A stretch of DNA of 64,000 bases, taken from NCBI RefSeq assembly GCF_001625305.1, contig NW_017802824.1, forward strand, positions 629,174 through 693,173. The letters run 5' to 3'. Positions within the stretch are counted from its first letter, which is position 1; every line of letters starts with the position of its first letter. The notes beneath the pieces were generated by a model. It was not told where the DNA came from and did no database searches. It was given only the letters and a program-made list of their open reading frames with translations. The stretch comes from Branchiostoma belcheri (lineage: Eukaryota; Chordata; Leptocardii; Amphioxiformes; Branchiostomatidae). This document shows, one piece after another, positions 1 through 11,399 of the stretch. Made by a program: the position numbers and the translations under genes.

Positions 1-125
1 GTGTTTCAAACACACAGCTAATCAGGCCTGCAGCTAATACAAACCCTAACCCTGAAATAGGTCACCTATTCCCCTGAGGGAACCCCATTAATCAAACCGG
101 GTCCCAAGCGCACTGACTCCATAGC

Positions 126-402
126 CACACAATGACACATCTGTTGGCTGCAAAGGAGATTCCTCATTAAACCGGAAGTGCTACTGCACTACCAAGGCCA
201 TCCACCAGGAGGCCAATATTTGACCTTGACCTTCGCCCCCCAACACCTACCAGCATACCAAATATCACCACAATCCACGAAGGCGTTATGAACTTATGAA
301 GGTACAAAAAAGCGGAAACACAAACACACAGACACACACACACACACACACACGCACACAGACGCGCCAAAAACAATACCTTCCATTTCATGGAGGTAAT
401 AA
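126..402 (+). repeat. Dispersed repeat with internal (CA)n, copy 1
   Basis: Starts at ACACAATGACACATCTG, carries a CA-rich microsatellite at about 329-360 and ends with CCATTTCATGGAGGTAATAA. A nearly identical copy follows the N gap (874-1143) and an inverted, more diverged copy lies at 2430-2690. No coding content. Confidence 0.75.
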
Positions 403-559
403 AGCTAGCGTCTTGTTCTACAAAATACATGATTTTAGGTGCGATTAAATATCGGATTTCATGCAGTCCATGTGATCTCACAGCAAAAGCATCTATAACA
501 AGAGATCTGAGATCACATACCTCCATGAAATATGGGCTTGACGTGTAAATGTAAATTTC

Positions 560-853
560 CTCTTTAATTATGCAAATGACCTCCACATTAACATAATTAA
601 TGTATCGTGATGTTAACTTTTGATGAATTTACACCAAGTAGGAAATTCCCATCATTTACCCATTGAATCTTCGCATTAATTATGCAAATGAGGTCATAAT
701 TTGCATTATTGGTATCTGTTGATGTTCCATCTGCCAAAGATTACATACATTACATGTATTAAAGTACTACAATGTAAAACACTGTAATTAGAGAATTTCC
801 TCATTTATTATGCAAATAAAGTCCTCATTTGCATAATTTGCATTAAGTTATGT
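560..853. repeat. Dispersed AT-rich repeat with ATGCAAAT octamers, copy 1
   Basis: Contains several TTAATTATGCAAATGA-type blocks and GGTATCTGTTGATGTTCCA. A second copy is at 6836-7105. Truncated by the N gap. Confidence 0.65.
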
Positions 854-873
854 NNNNNNNNNNNNNNNNNNNN
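854..873. other. Assembly gap (20 N)
   Basis: Run of 20 N; true length unknown. Confidence 1.
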
Positions 874-1143
874 CACACAATGACACATCTGTTGGCTGCA
901 AAGGAGATTCCTCATTAAACCGGAAGTGCTACTGCACTACCAAGGCCATCCACCAGGAGGCCCATATTTGACCTTGACCTTCGCCCCCCTAACACCTACC
1001 AGCATACCAAATATCACCACAATCCATGAAGGCGTTATGAACTTATCAAGGTACAAAAAAGCGGAAACACAAACACACATACACACACACACACACACAC
1101 AGACGCGCCAAAAACAATACCTTCCATTTCATGGAGGTAATAA
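874..1143 (+). repeat. Dispersed repeat with internal (CA)n, copy 2, next to the gap
   Basis: Almost the same sequence as 126-402, beginning at the first base after the N gap. The near identity and the exact start at a gap make a haplotype or assembly duplication possible as well as a genuine repeat copy. Confidence 0.75.
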
Positions 1144-1689
1144 CAACATTTGGAAAATGTAATAATGATTCCTATGCATTCATTTTTGATAACCTCCTTT
1201 TTCCTGTACTTAAAAGGACATCAGAGAGGAAAATAAATTAATTAAACTAATTAAATATGTGATAACATCTTGCCACTGTTCCTGATAATTACTTCAAACA
1301 ACTTTTCATAAACAGTGTAAATTCTACAACGAGATACGTTGATGAAGGTTAGACATCCAGGTAAACGATACTCGTAAGAAAATTCAAACTCTACTACTGG
1401 ATCAGTTACGGATTTTTATTTATTTCCGGACGTTTCGAGTGACATCCATCACTCTTCTTCAGCGTCACAAATGAACAGAGAACCGATTCACTCTTATATA
1501 CAAGTAACTAGAAAAACCGGTTAAACAACAAGGTCCGTAAGAAGCTTTATCATGTAAAAGAACGGTTCACGCAATATACAGGTAATTAGAACTAGAAAAA
1601 CCTGTTCAACAACCGTAAGAGTCTTTGTCATGTAAGGAAGGTTCCTATGGTAGGAAATTACCATAGGAAAAGTTACTGCAGGGCTACAG

Positions 1690-1919
1690 CAAGCGGCTAC
1701 TCTTCTGCCATCTACCATCACACCAAACACAACCAGGGACACTCTTTCAAGCTAGAGGCAACAGACATCCTCGACCGTGAACCACGATGGTACGAGCGCG
1801 GAGTGAAGGAGGCCATCTATGAGCGCATCTACAACCCCACCCTGAACAGGAAGGGGGGACTCCGCATTGAACTCTCAAGCACATGGGACCCCGCCCTGCC
1901 ACAGCCCAAGGGACAGTAA
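1690..1919 (+). pseudogene. C-terminal fragment of a Penelope-type GIY-YIG endonuclease
   Basis: The frame reads 'HTKHNQGHSFKLEATDILDR', then 'EPRWYERGVKEAIYERI', 'NPTLNRKGGLRIELSSTWDP', and stops at 1917-1919. The strings ILDRE-x-W-x-x-RG-x-KEAIY and NP-x-LNR-x-GG are typical of the end of the GIY-YIG domain fused to Penelope-like reverse transcriptases. The reverse transcriptase and the catalytic GIY...YIG start are missing, so it is a dead, 5'-truncated copy, although the surviving frame is open. Confidence 0.8.
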
Positions 1920-2129
1920 CTTTTCCTATGGTAATTTCCTACCATAGGAACCTTCCTTACATGACAAAGACTCTTACGGTTGTTGAACAGGTTTTTCTAG
2001 TTATAATTACCTGTATATTGCGTGAACCGTTCTTTTACATGATAAAGCTTCTTACGGACCTTGTTGTTTAACCGGTTTTTCTAGTTACTTGTATATAAGA
2101 GTGAATCGGTTCTCTGTTCATTTGTGACG

Positions 2130-2163
2130 CTGAAGAAGAGTGATGGATGTCACTCGAAACGTC
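2130..2163 (+). ncRNA. Hammerhead-ribozyme-like motif in a Penelope-like terminal repeat
   Basis: CTGAAGA (2130-2136), one extra A, stem GAGTGA/TCACTC (2138-2143 with 2150-2155), then GAA, ACGT and C (2156-2163). CUGANGA, a stem II and GAAA in this order form the hammerhead core, and ACGT is self-complementary, which would allow a one-turn stem III only between two RNAs. The inserted A departs from the canonical core. A mirrored copy lies in the left arm on the minus strand (1462-1429). Cleavage is not shown by sequence. Confidence 0.45.
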
Positions 2164-2429
2164 CGGAAATAAAAATCCGTAACTGATCCAGTAGTAGAGT
2201 TTGAATTTTCTACAACGAGATATTTGTTTCGGCAAAACTCGTTTTCCTTTCAACCATTGAGTGTGTACAGTTTTCGTTCACAGCCCGCGTCTCGACATTT
2301 TGAGAACAAAGAAGTTGTTGCAAATTGATACCCCTGCATTAGAAGCAGAGTTAGGCAGAGGGGTCATTAAAGAGCATCTTTTGTATTCGTAAATTTGGCG
2401 AGTAATACTCTTCACGGAACTGTATTATT

Positions 2430-2690
2430 ACCTCCATGAAAAATGGAGATATTGTTTTTGGCCTATTTGTCTGCGTGTGTGTCTGCGTGTATGTTTGTCT
2501 GTGTGTTTGTGTTTCCGGACATTTGGGGCGAGCTTAACGTTTGGACCTTTGAGTGGATTGTAATAATATTTGGTATGTGAGTAGGTGTTGGGTAGGCAAA
2601 GGTCAAGATTGATTTTGGGCCTCCTGGTGGCTGACCTTGGTACTGCAGCCGAACTTCCGGTTTTTGTATCTTTTATCCTGGACATATATT
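2430..2690 (-). repeat. Dispersed repeat with internal (CA)n, copy 3, inverted
   Basis: Reads in reverse as CCGGAAGT..., GGCC..., a GT/CA-rich core near 2465-2512 and ends with TTTTTCATGGAGGTAATAAT near 2430. Clearly more diverged than the first two copies, so the family is genuinely dispersed. Confidence 0.65.
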
Positions 2691-3074
2691 ATGTTAAAGC
2701 GGTTCATTTGCATAATTACAGAAGAAATTTGCATCTAAATATCAAGCCGATATTTCATGGAGGTTTGAAATCTCGGAACTCTTGTTTGTATGATGTATTT
2801 TGAGCACATACGTACCCAATGAGCTCGTAAATTCATCCTGTCCATTAGTACGTGTTTTAAGATATTTACGGTACCCCCAGGCAGTAAGAATATAATTTCA
2901 GTAATATTTTAATGGCCTACAAGACAGAAAGCTGTTATCTTTAAAGACAACATCATTGAGGCATCTAATCTTAATGGCATTTTCACCACAATGCATTGGT
3001 GTATGGGTGCAATATTTCAAGATGGAATAAAAATGTATTTGTAACTCCTATTATTTCAGGTAACAATCAAGAAC

Positions 3075-3385
3075 AGCCTCACAGCAAGTCAGGAAATTTA
3101 GAAGATGGAGAAAATGCAAATACATATTTTTGACCAAATATGCCGAAAACTTCTAAGAAATGTAGACATGTCACTCAGTGTTACTGACCCCTACGTTAGT
3201 TTGTTTTAACACTGACCATATTCAAATTGAACAGCCTTATGGAGATCCGGAAATTCATTAGATGGGGGAAATGCAAATTTACATTTTCGCCTGACTAAGA
3301 TAACCTAATCAAGTTTCACTCAATGTTATTGACCCCTGGGTTTACCACTGACCATATTCAAATTGAAGCTCTTCAGATAACGTAA
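3075..3385. repeat. Two-copy local duplication, about 145-150 bp
   Basis: The block ending TCACTCAGTGTTACTGACCC (3170s) and CTGACCATATTCAAATTGAA recurs with mismatches about 145 bp later (CACTCAATGTTATTGACCCC). No coding frame. Confidence 0.55.
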
Positions 3386-3389
3386 GCAC

Positions 3390-6310
3390 AGTACTAGTTT
3401 CTACTAAAGGTTTAGTGGAAAACCTGCAGGCAATTGAGCAAAGCCGTCGACAATCTTGATAAAGTAGATGAAAAAGTAACTCAAAGATGCCCTGGAAACC
3501 TTCTCGAAGAATAGCTCCCGCTCTACCTAATAGAGTTCTTCCAAGAAATATTATTGGCTATCACCTATTGACTTGCTGAAACCTTTATCTATGGCCAAGG
3601 GCAGCAGTGTTATCTCCAGGACACGTTGCCACACTGTGCAGGTAATACTGCCCTGGCGAAGAGATCCTTTTCAACCATGAAACTCTCATCTTCGAAACGG
3701 TTCAGCGGCTTGGAGGATTGCGATAACTGTCCAACAAAGAAGAGCAATTTTCGAGAACAGATTATTCGGATTCCAAACTCAGCGCACAGAGACTAAATTC
3801 ATTCAACGTCAATCCTTGGGGGTAATCCTCGAAAACCCACTAGGTAGGGGGGTAATTAATCCATTTATCAATGCACCTAGCTATGGAAGATCTGTGGTAT
3901 GATTTGCGATGTGTAAAGGGTAAATCATTTTTAAGTGATCGTGTGTAATTCGATGATTGCTAAATGTTCAGGAGATAGCCATGGTTGGGTTGACATAAAA
4001 AAGAGTGTAAAAACTGTAGAATTGAATCACAAAGATTACAGACAAGACTTCATCCATCTCTCAAGTATTGTCACGAAGTTTCCATACATAGTGGCGCCGA
4101 TCTCAAAAAAGAACTAAATGAGCCTTACGCATTTTTTCTGGCAAAAACGTTCATCGATATGCAACAGATATCCTCTGATAGGCGTTAATGACATAAGGCC
4201 ACCGTTATTAACGGTAAATAGAGGTGTTAAAATTAAATATGAACATTTGCAAAAAAAGGTGTTTCTTAACATTTGCAAGAAGAAGCGGGCCATTAAAGAT
4301 CTGCAAAAATTATTGAACTAATAAAAAAACATATGTTTATAATTTAGATAAAAATCGAGCAATTTTTTAAAAACATTTTAGAGCTAAGTACACAAAAAGG
4401 AGCCCAAATGAACAGTTGAATTGAACAGGTAATTGACACAGCCAAAGTTTCTTGTTTGTCTTTCTCCTACTTCAACTACAGACGTAAATTCTCCCCACTT
4501 CACTTAAACCTGTCTGACTTTATCTATGCCATCTCCTCAGACGTCAGAAGATCGTTACGGCCGCTGGATGTATGTATCAACGAAAGACAGACTCAAAGAG
4601 TATCTTGCTCCCACAGGATGTGTTTGCTTAAAAGCACGCTAATTGCCTAATGGGTGACGCCCATTGTAAGTCAATGCTCTATTTGTATGCCTAAATTTGC
4701 TGCTGCTCGTAAAGTTTGATTTAGAAAGTGCCACACTCTAATCCTACTCTAGAGAGTTTGGCATTTACAGGGTAGACTGAAAATCCTCTCACGGGATCTC
4801 AGTAAGGCGAGACGATGAATTCCGAAAGGATGCCATTAGGACTTTTGGCCCCACGCTATGCATGAAATAATCCTACTTGTCGTCTGTACCTTGTGGTTAT
4901 CAGGGGACAGACGCGAAGGTCGGACAGCTCCGAGGTATCACCGAACACGCCATCTTTAAAAGGTTAGACTAACGTGACTGGGGAGGCAAACATGAAGACA
5001 CTGTGTTCACAATTAAAATGAGTCATGGAAATGCACTAGTTGAAATTACAACCAATATATACGGCTTGGAAGTCAGGAAAGATAGCGAACTGGATTCGTT
5101 TTGTAATACATGTATTTCTCCAGACTTTTTTATACTTATTTTTACTATAGAAATTCCAGCGAAGACAACAACTTGAATGAGTAAAATGCCATAAACACTT
5201 AATGGGCCTCTTCTTTCATTATGGCTTCACCACACCGCGAAGTTATAAGTTTTGGGCCATTTTCTGACAATATCTGTACATTTGGGATCCTGGAGACCTA
5301 GTATTACAGCCAAATCATCAGAAATTTATTATGGGCATGCTTAATATATCTACCAACAACAACTCATCACAAATTTTGGCATACTCTCCCTTAAACTTTT
5401 TTGGGGGAATTTTTGACTGCTTTCCGGCCACTACAGTACAGTTTATAGTATAGTTGGGGAATGACTCCCCATGAGTCATCAGAATGGCATGCACAGCAAG
5501 CGCCAATAGGAATGCTTTCCTGTATTCTTCTTGTTGGTTGGCTGTTGGAATTTAATTGGGTTAACTGCATTAACAGCTGTGCCAACCCATACCATGTTGA
5601 CAGTATGTACATTCAAGTGTTTTGGTAGGTATGTCAAACTTTCCTGCTCCAGCATTGGAATGCGGGGCATGAACGCTTCTTTTATCTTGAAACTCAAAAG
5701 TTTTCATTGTGCAAATGAAAATCCTAACCAATAATGTAGGGGATAGCTATCTAACTGTTGTGTTCTTAGTTATATGTCACTTCATACTATAGTTATATCA
5801 ATGTAAAGCATTGTTTCATTTGTGTTTCTCCTTTCCCTGTCATGTAAAATGTGGTGAAGTCATCCGCTGCATTAGCTCCAAAGCAGATGTCTTCCTTTCT
5901 ATTCGGTAACTTTTCTTTTTCAATCGATGTTATACTACTATAAGTTTCCCACCAAAGGATACGTAACAACTTGTTTGAAAGGTCCAGCTAAATTTCATCG
6001 CTGCAAAGTGCTCATGACCGTTACCCTACCTAATGGACCTTCAGTTTGATAGCTGTTCCTCGAGACGAGGTTGTGAAATGCATTATTCATAATGATTGCT
6101 GTTAGTTGATTTCTACCATGAATTCTACTGATTGTAGTAAATGTAGATGCCCTTGTGTTGAACCTGCACAGAGTTCCACGACTAAACACCTCGACCAGCA
6201 ATACTTTTCTTTGTGATTAAAAATATCCACACAATTTGTGGATAGTTTCATCAGGTTGGTAAGTCACCAAGGAAGGTGACAGACCGACATACGTTGACTG
6301 AATAAACCTC
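3390..6310. other. No gene or repeat recognised
   Basis: Open frames here are short, overlap on both strands and show no domain or splice context. A moderately GC-balanced part (about 4740-4990) could be conserved noncoding DNA, but nothing in it is diagnostic. Confidence 0.5.
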
Positions 6311-6314
6311 TTGG

Positions 6315-6600
6315 TTGTGTAAAATTGTCTCATTATTCATTACCCACAATTATGTATTTTTAATTTCAAAATATTCATAACTACGTGATTAACGTACGCC
6401 ACAAGTATAACAAGTGTAAAACAGCCTCTTTATTCACCATCCACAGTAACATGTTTTTTATTTTATAATATTTATACCAACAAGATTTACATATGCCAAA
6501 ATGATTAAGTGTAAAAACAGTCTTTTTATTCATCACTCACAGTTACATAGTTTTTATTTTACAATATTCAAAGATACGTGATTTACATAAGTGTTATCGT
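6315..6600. repeat. Tandem repeat, three diverged ~96-bp units
   Basis: Units start at about 6317, 6413 and 6507 with GTGTAAAA, then TTATTCAT-x-A-x-CCACA, TTTTTATTT and ATATTCA. AT-rich, no coding signal. Confidence 0.6.
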
Positions 6601-6835
6601 GAAAAAAATATCATGAAATGCGATTATCTTCTACTCATTAACAAGTTTCGGACGATTCGGAGACTTCATACCCCCATTAAATATATAGAGTTTATGTAAA
6701 TGTTTGGGGGATTTGTCTTATCAAAAAATTAAGATCATAATTACTATAATCTAGTTGAATTTATGGTTTTCTAAACTTAAATTATAACAGTTTGCTTGTG
6801 AAATTCCTATCTTTTGGCAATATTTCAAGTAAACA

Positions 6836-7105
6836 TGTCCTCATTAATTATGCAAATGACTTCTATATTAACATAATATATGCATATTAATGTTAACCTT
6901 TAAGTAACTTACACATGTCACACATTTTTAAAGTCCCATTATTCATCATCAAGAAATCACAGAATTTTCACATTAATTATGCAAATTTGGTCACTATTTG
7001 CATAATTGGTATCTGTTGATGTTCCACCTGCCGTAGATTACATACATTACATGTATGAAAGTACTATTATGTAAAACACTGTAATAAAAGAATTTCTCTT
7101 TATTT
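6836..7105. repeat. Dispersed AT-rich repeat with ATGCAAAT octamers, copy 2
   Basis: Shares CATTAATTATGCAAAT, GGTATCTGTTGATGTTCCA and ATTACATACATTACATGTAT with 560-853 in the same order and spacing. No terminal inverted repeat or coding sequence seen. Confidence 0.65.
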
Positions 7106-7109
7106 ATGC

Positions 7110-9035
7110 TCTTCTAGAACTCGTCCCAACCTGCAGGAACATTTCAGTTAAGTAGACGCTCTAGATTGGCTCGTTACCGTTGGCTTTTCAAGAAGTCAGT
7201 GGCGATAGTGAAAAATCTTGTTTCGATTGATCTCGACTTTCTTCAGCTTGTGGCCCCATGGGGCCGTGTGCCTTTAACGTCGATAACACTAGATGGCCGT
7301 GTCACAAGCTCTCTCCCGTCTGCTGAAGGCTCACCTAAATTGATGTTGGTAATCTAACAACTTCGTGACCTTTTTTCTACATGCTTCAGGATGTAATGTC
7401 CCATCAGACAAACCGGCTAAGATCCCCCGGCCTAGCGAAACAACCGCGCTGACATGAAATGCTATTTCGGATCGTGCTATCACTATGGTGATGAGGCCGA
7501 AAGGTTGCACATAAAAGATAACGAATGGAGAGATTCTTTGATATGTCCGTAAACTATCCCGCAGAATATGTCCCAGTCAATGAAGCTTGAAGAATATCAT
7601 GACAAATTGAGCGGAAGTAAGGTTCTCTTGGGCTCCATATGTCATGAAAGTATCCCATACCCGTGTCAGATAGAGACTCATACGTCCCTGGTGTAATATC
7701 ACAGGAAATATGATTGACGCTCAGCGCACGTTTTTAAGCCTTTACGGAAACGAATGAAATGTTGACGGAAATGTCAGTCGTTGTAGAGAGCCTTCTAGTG
7801 TTTTTTGATGGGTCCGAAGGGTCTAATTGTACCAAGGAGTACCCGCAGTTGAGAAAAAGGGATGATGGATTCATTTCAAGGAGGGTCTCAGAATCAAACT
7901 TTGCTGCACGATTGATCCTACTAGAGCTTGTTCAATATGTCTCAGGATACTCCAGGGATAAATCCAGCGGTGTTGTTTGTCCCTTGTGTTTTTAAGTTTA
8001 CCATTACAGTCTCTTGGGAATTACCTTTTTATTAGAAAGTTTCCATAAGAAAAATGCGATGATTATTGGCAAAGTAACGACAAGGGTAATATAACCCTAC
8101 ACCATACGTTTTGCTGTCACGATCCATTGATTTCTTAATCTTGGTTTACAATGGGAGTTAGCAAGCTTCTTCCCGGGGACATTCTTTCGCCTTGCCTGCA
8201 CGGTTTACTGTTCTTTAACATTGGAGTCACGTATCAATGTTGACAGTCTTCTTGGGAATTGAACCAAAATGACTACTATATCACTTAACCACGATAACCT
8301 ATGGAGACATTACTACTCGTGATATCTGTATCAATATGCATTATCTCCCTTATCCTAAAGTAATTGACTTACGTACAGGATAAATGGATTAAACACACTA
8401 ATAATGAAACTGGTAGTACAAAATTACGTATTTAATCCCTCGTAAGCGTTACAAGAAAGACCCATGTCCTTAATGAAATATTCCATTCATGCATAACGAC
8501 AGTGGAAGAAGGTACGATTTGACTTAAAAAATCGATATAAAAACCGTACGTACTGGAAGTTTTTATACTAATAAATTTAGATTCGGCAACACAAATTTAA
8601 TTTGATGGTTCGAAAAAATAAAATAAATAAAAACAGGCCTAGGCATCCTAGTATAGCCCCAACTGCTACGATAGGAGCCATTAAGTCAACACAAAAGGCT
8701 GGGGTAATATCTAAACAATGAATTTTGAACTTTTAATCAAACCACTGCATTGATAGATGGAAAAACTGTAACAATTAGGAAGAAAATGACTTTTCCTCAA
8801 CTGTTGGGGGCAAAATATGAGCATATTTGCGTTGATTGAGAACCAGGACCTTTCTTTTTTTTTGCAAATCAGAAAAACATGAAGAGGCGAATCCGAGAAC
8901 CAACAAATTAAATTGATATGGCCTTAGGATTTACATTCAGGATATACATTGTAAAAGACGTTTTTATCAGGATGCTGCAGTGACATGTTGTTATTCGTCA
9001 TATTCCTGTGGATTTGTTTTCCAAACGTCAGCATC
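7110..9035. other. No gene or repeat recognised
   Basis: Mixed-composition sequence with only short chance frames. No splice-bounded coding block and no terminal repeats seen. Confidence 0.5.
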
Positions 9036-9038
9036 CTT

Positions 9039-9172
9039 ATTGATTGACAACAAAATCCTCAAAAACTCATATGTTTAAATATACGTTCTTGGGATTTTGT
9101 TGTCAATGAGAAAATCCCCAAAACTGATATCTTTAAAATATACGTTTTGGGGGATCTTGTTGTCAATCAGAA
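9039..9172. repeat. Short tandem/inverted repeat pair
   Basis: TTGATTGACAACAAAATCCT at the left end is inverted as GGGGATCTTGTTGTCAATCA at the right end. Inside, a 67-bp unit (ATATACGTT...TTGTTGTCAAT) is directly repeated. Probably a tiny MITE that duplicated internally. Confidence 0.5.
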
Positions 9173-9256
9173 TGTGGAGAGTCTAGCGTTTAGTCTTTGC
9201 TACTGTTATAGGGAATCATGGTTGCTTGTTATTTAAAGGACCTGTTATTCAACATA

Positions 9257-9657
9257 GGCCACGGCAAGTAATTTTATGGATGACATCAGCGCGCGCATTA
9301 ATTTTCGCCTGATTAAAAAAAAAGAAATTTTGTTGCCTTCTGTCAATGGTCAATATGCCGAAAATGTACAAAGATTTCTGTTGCCATTCCGGAAGGTGAA
9401 TGGCAAATAACTATGAAGAGAGGAGACAAGAATAGGCTCTGATTTAATGTTTTGTTTCTTACTTTGCAGTGATATGTGACGCTGTCTGTGTATATGTGAT
9501 GTTCCTACTGAATCAATACAATTTGTACAATGATTGAGTCAACATTTTAAATTGTGGGAACCTTGTTTTCTTTCAGCCTGCCTTCTTTTTTTTGCCCTCT
9601 CGCATTAGATTTGGAGTCTGCGGAGGATGTTATCCAAAAAAATTACTTGCTGTGGCC
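9257..9657 (+). mobile_element. Harbinger-like MITE, copy 1
   Basis: About 400 bp with inverted ends GGCCAC-x-GCAAGTAATTT / AAATTACTTGCTGTGGCC, no coding frame. It is bounded by ATA on both sides, a 3-bp target duplication. Two further copies are at 14919 and 29232. A 3-bp T/A-rich duplication fits PIF/Harbinger; assignment is inference. Confidence 0.75.
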
Positions 9658-10132
9658 ATACAACGTAATATCTTCTCATTCGCCACGAAACATATGGTAA
9701 CGTCTTAGTACGTTCACATATGTGTTATGTTACATAAAGAATCATGTAGTCCACGTTTGTGTAGGCCTAGGGGTCTCTAAACCCAACGAGGCACCTTCCA
9801 TGTAGGTCGACATTCTTATTAGATTGTGGGATATGATCCATTGCAGACACTCACATCAGGTCGGCCGTGAATATTCAGGGTCTGAGCATGACTAGGAACT
9901 TATCGTTCCTCCGCTGTGCCCTACATGATGGGGTCGGTTCGGATATGTTTTTTTTATTAATAGTAATAAATTTTCCCATCTCTACAGCTGACGTTGAGTT
10001 ACTGACGTGTAATATATTCGGTATTACCAGCCGTGACTCCGTGTTTGTTGCAGACGATGTTATACATGATCTCGTTACTCTAACGCCCGTATCCAGACGC
10101 GGGAATTAACCTGCATGGTTTCCAGGGTTAAT

Positions 10133-10720
10133 GGACTTTCGCGAGTTTATATGAATTGTAGTATATATGTTTGTTCAACTTTAAAGTGTGAACGTGTGTT
10201 TTTTTACAAGTTCGCATTGGACTTTCGCGAGTTTATATGAATTGTAGTATATATGTTTGTTCAACTTTAAAGTGTGAACGTGTGTTTTTTTACAAGTTCG
10301 ATTGGACTTTCGGCTTCATATGATTTATAGTATATATGTTTGTTCAACTTTAAAGAGTGAACGTGTGTTTTTTTACAAGTTCGATTGGACTTTCGGGTTC
10401 ATATGATTTGTAGTATATATGTTTGTTCAACTTTAAAGAGTGAACGTGTGTGTTTTTTACAAGTTCGATTGGACTTTCGGGTTCATATGATTTGTAGTAT
10501 ATATGTTTGTTCAACTTTAAAGAGTGAACGTGTGTTTTTTTACAAGTTCGATTGGACTTTCGAGTTCATATGATTTGTAGTATATATGTTTGTTCAACTT
10601 TAAAGAGTGAACGTGTGTTTTTTTACAAGTTCGCATTGGACTTTCGGGTTAATATGATTTGTAGTATATATGTTTGTTCAACTTTAAAGAGTGAACGTGT
10701 GTTTTTTTACAAGTTCGCAT
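10133..10720 (+). repeat. Tandem array, seven ~84-bp units
   Basis: Units begin GGACTTTCG at 10133, 10219, 10304, 10387, 10471, 10554 and 10638 (spacing 86, 85, 83, 84, 83, 84). Each contains TAGTATATATGTTTGTTCAA, CTTTAAAG, GAACGTGTG and a T-tract. The most uniform units are 83-84 bp, so open frames appear across them, but unit length is not held to multiples of three. This is a minisatellite and not a gene. Confidence 0.9.
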
Positions 10721-11099
10721 TCATAGCGACGACATTATTCCTTCAATTAATATCGCAAGTTCACATCAACGTTAATACATATTTTATACGTGCATATTTC
10801 GTGGAAGTAGTCTCCAAATCACATCCACCTCTACAACGAATCTTAAAGTCATAAAAAGTTTTTGGGAAACCAATTTAAGCTGCAAAGGTATTAGAAGTCA
10901 TTTAAATTTTCCAATTTCATAAATATGAATGAAGCAGGTTCAGGTATCAGTATGAAAGTTCATCTCAGTTGGTAAATTACATTATGAGAAACTTAAACTG
11001 TTCTCCAACTCAAAATTTGACTCACCAGAAATTTTCGACTGAATCACTCAGTCTTCCTCAGCTACCTGACCCAAATGCTGTGGACACGTGATTTTTCCC

Positions 11100-11291
11100 A
11101 CGTGTGACGTCAGCAAGGATTACTTCAAGAGAGGCATAAAAGAGGCCATACACATCAGGGCACTTCAACCATGGTTCAACCGGGACGGGGGGCGATATCG
11201 ACTTCAGACAACCTTTGACCCTTTGCTGACGTCACACGTGGGAAAAATCACGTGTCCACAGCATTTGGGTCAGATAGCTGAGGAAGACTGA
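11100..11291 (+). pseudogene. GIY-YIG endonuclease C-terminal fragment (second Penelope-like family)
   Basis: The frame contains 'KDYFKRGIKEAIHIRALQPW' and then 'FNRDGGRYRLQTTFDPLL', ending at a TGA at 11289-11291. The pattern YF-x-RG-x-KEAI-x-IRALQP-x-x-NRDGGRY is characteristic of Penelope-type GIY-YIG tails. Nothing N-terminal to it survives. The stop codon falls within the stem of the hammerhead-like motif. Confidence 0.78.
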
Positions 11292-11310
11292 GTGATTCAG
11301 TCGAAAATTT
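11278..11310 (+). ncRNA. Hammerhead-like motif, second Penelope-like family
   Basis: CTGAGGA (11278-11284), extra A, stem GACTGA/TCAGTC (11286-11291 with 11297-11302), then GAA, AATT and T (11303-11310). The tetramer here is AATT instead of ACGT but is again self-complementary. The mirrored arm carries the same motif on the minus strand around 11061-11029. Same layout as at 2130 with a different stem sequence, which argues for conserved structure. Confidence 0.42.
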
Positions 11311-11399
11311 CTGGTGAGTCAAATTTTGAGTTGGAGAACAGTTTAAGTTTTTCATAATCATTTCAGGTATATGTAGGTACAATCAATAACGTTAATATG

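Larger units (their letters stand above)
1337..2207 (+). mobile_element. Penelope-like element, 5'-truncated, with inverted terminal copies
   Basis: Two near-identical arms in inverted orientation (1378-1677 and 1914-2210) flank about 240 bp that encode the end of a GIY-YIG endonuclease. The whole is bracketed by a 15-bp direct repeat, TTCTACAACGAGATA, at 1322-1336 and 2208-2222, which looks like a target-site duplication. The right arm is the element's own 3' terminal repeat; the left arm is that repeat turned round. This is the known behaviour of Penelope-like retroelements, whose terminal repeats occur in tandem or inverted order. Each arm carries an inner hairpin (CCTATGGTA/TACCATAGG). 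Confidence 0.8.
10981..11358 (+). mobile_element. Short Penelope-like element with perfect-looking inverted arms
   Basis: Arms of 136 bp (10981-11116 and 11223-11358) are inverted copies that differ at only a few positions. They enclose about 106 bp coding for a GIY-YIG C-terminus. The arms start inside the coding sequence, so the terminal repeat overlaps the 3' end of the reading frame. This is a different family from the 1.3 kb element (unrelated arm sequence) with the same architecture. Confidence 0.75.

Noticed and set aside
40-60. Telomere-like CCCTAACCCT
   Set aside because: Only two units with no array; an isolated match.
10133-10720. A CRISPR-like array
   Set aside because: The units are contiguous long repeats with no unique spacers, in a eukaryotic genome.
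10385-10854. Repeated 28-residue open frames across the 84-bp array
   Set aside because: They follow from a tandem unit near a multiple of three. Unit lengths of 83, 85 and 86 break the frame elsewhere in the array.
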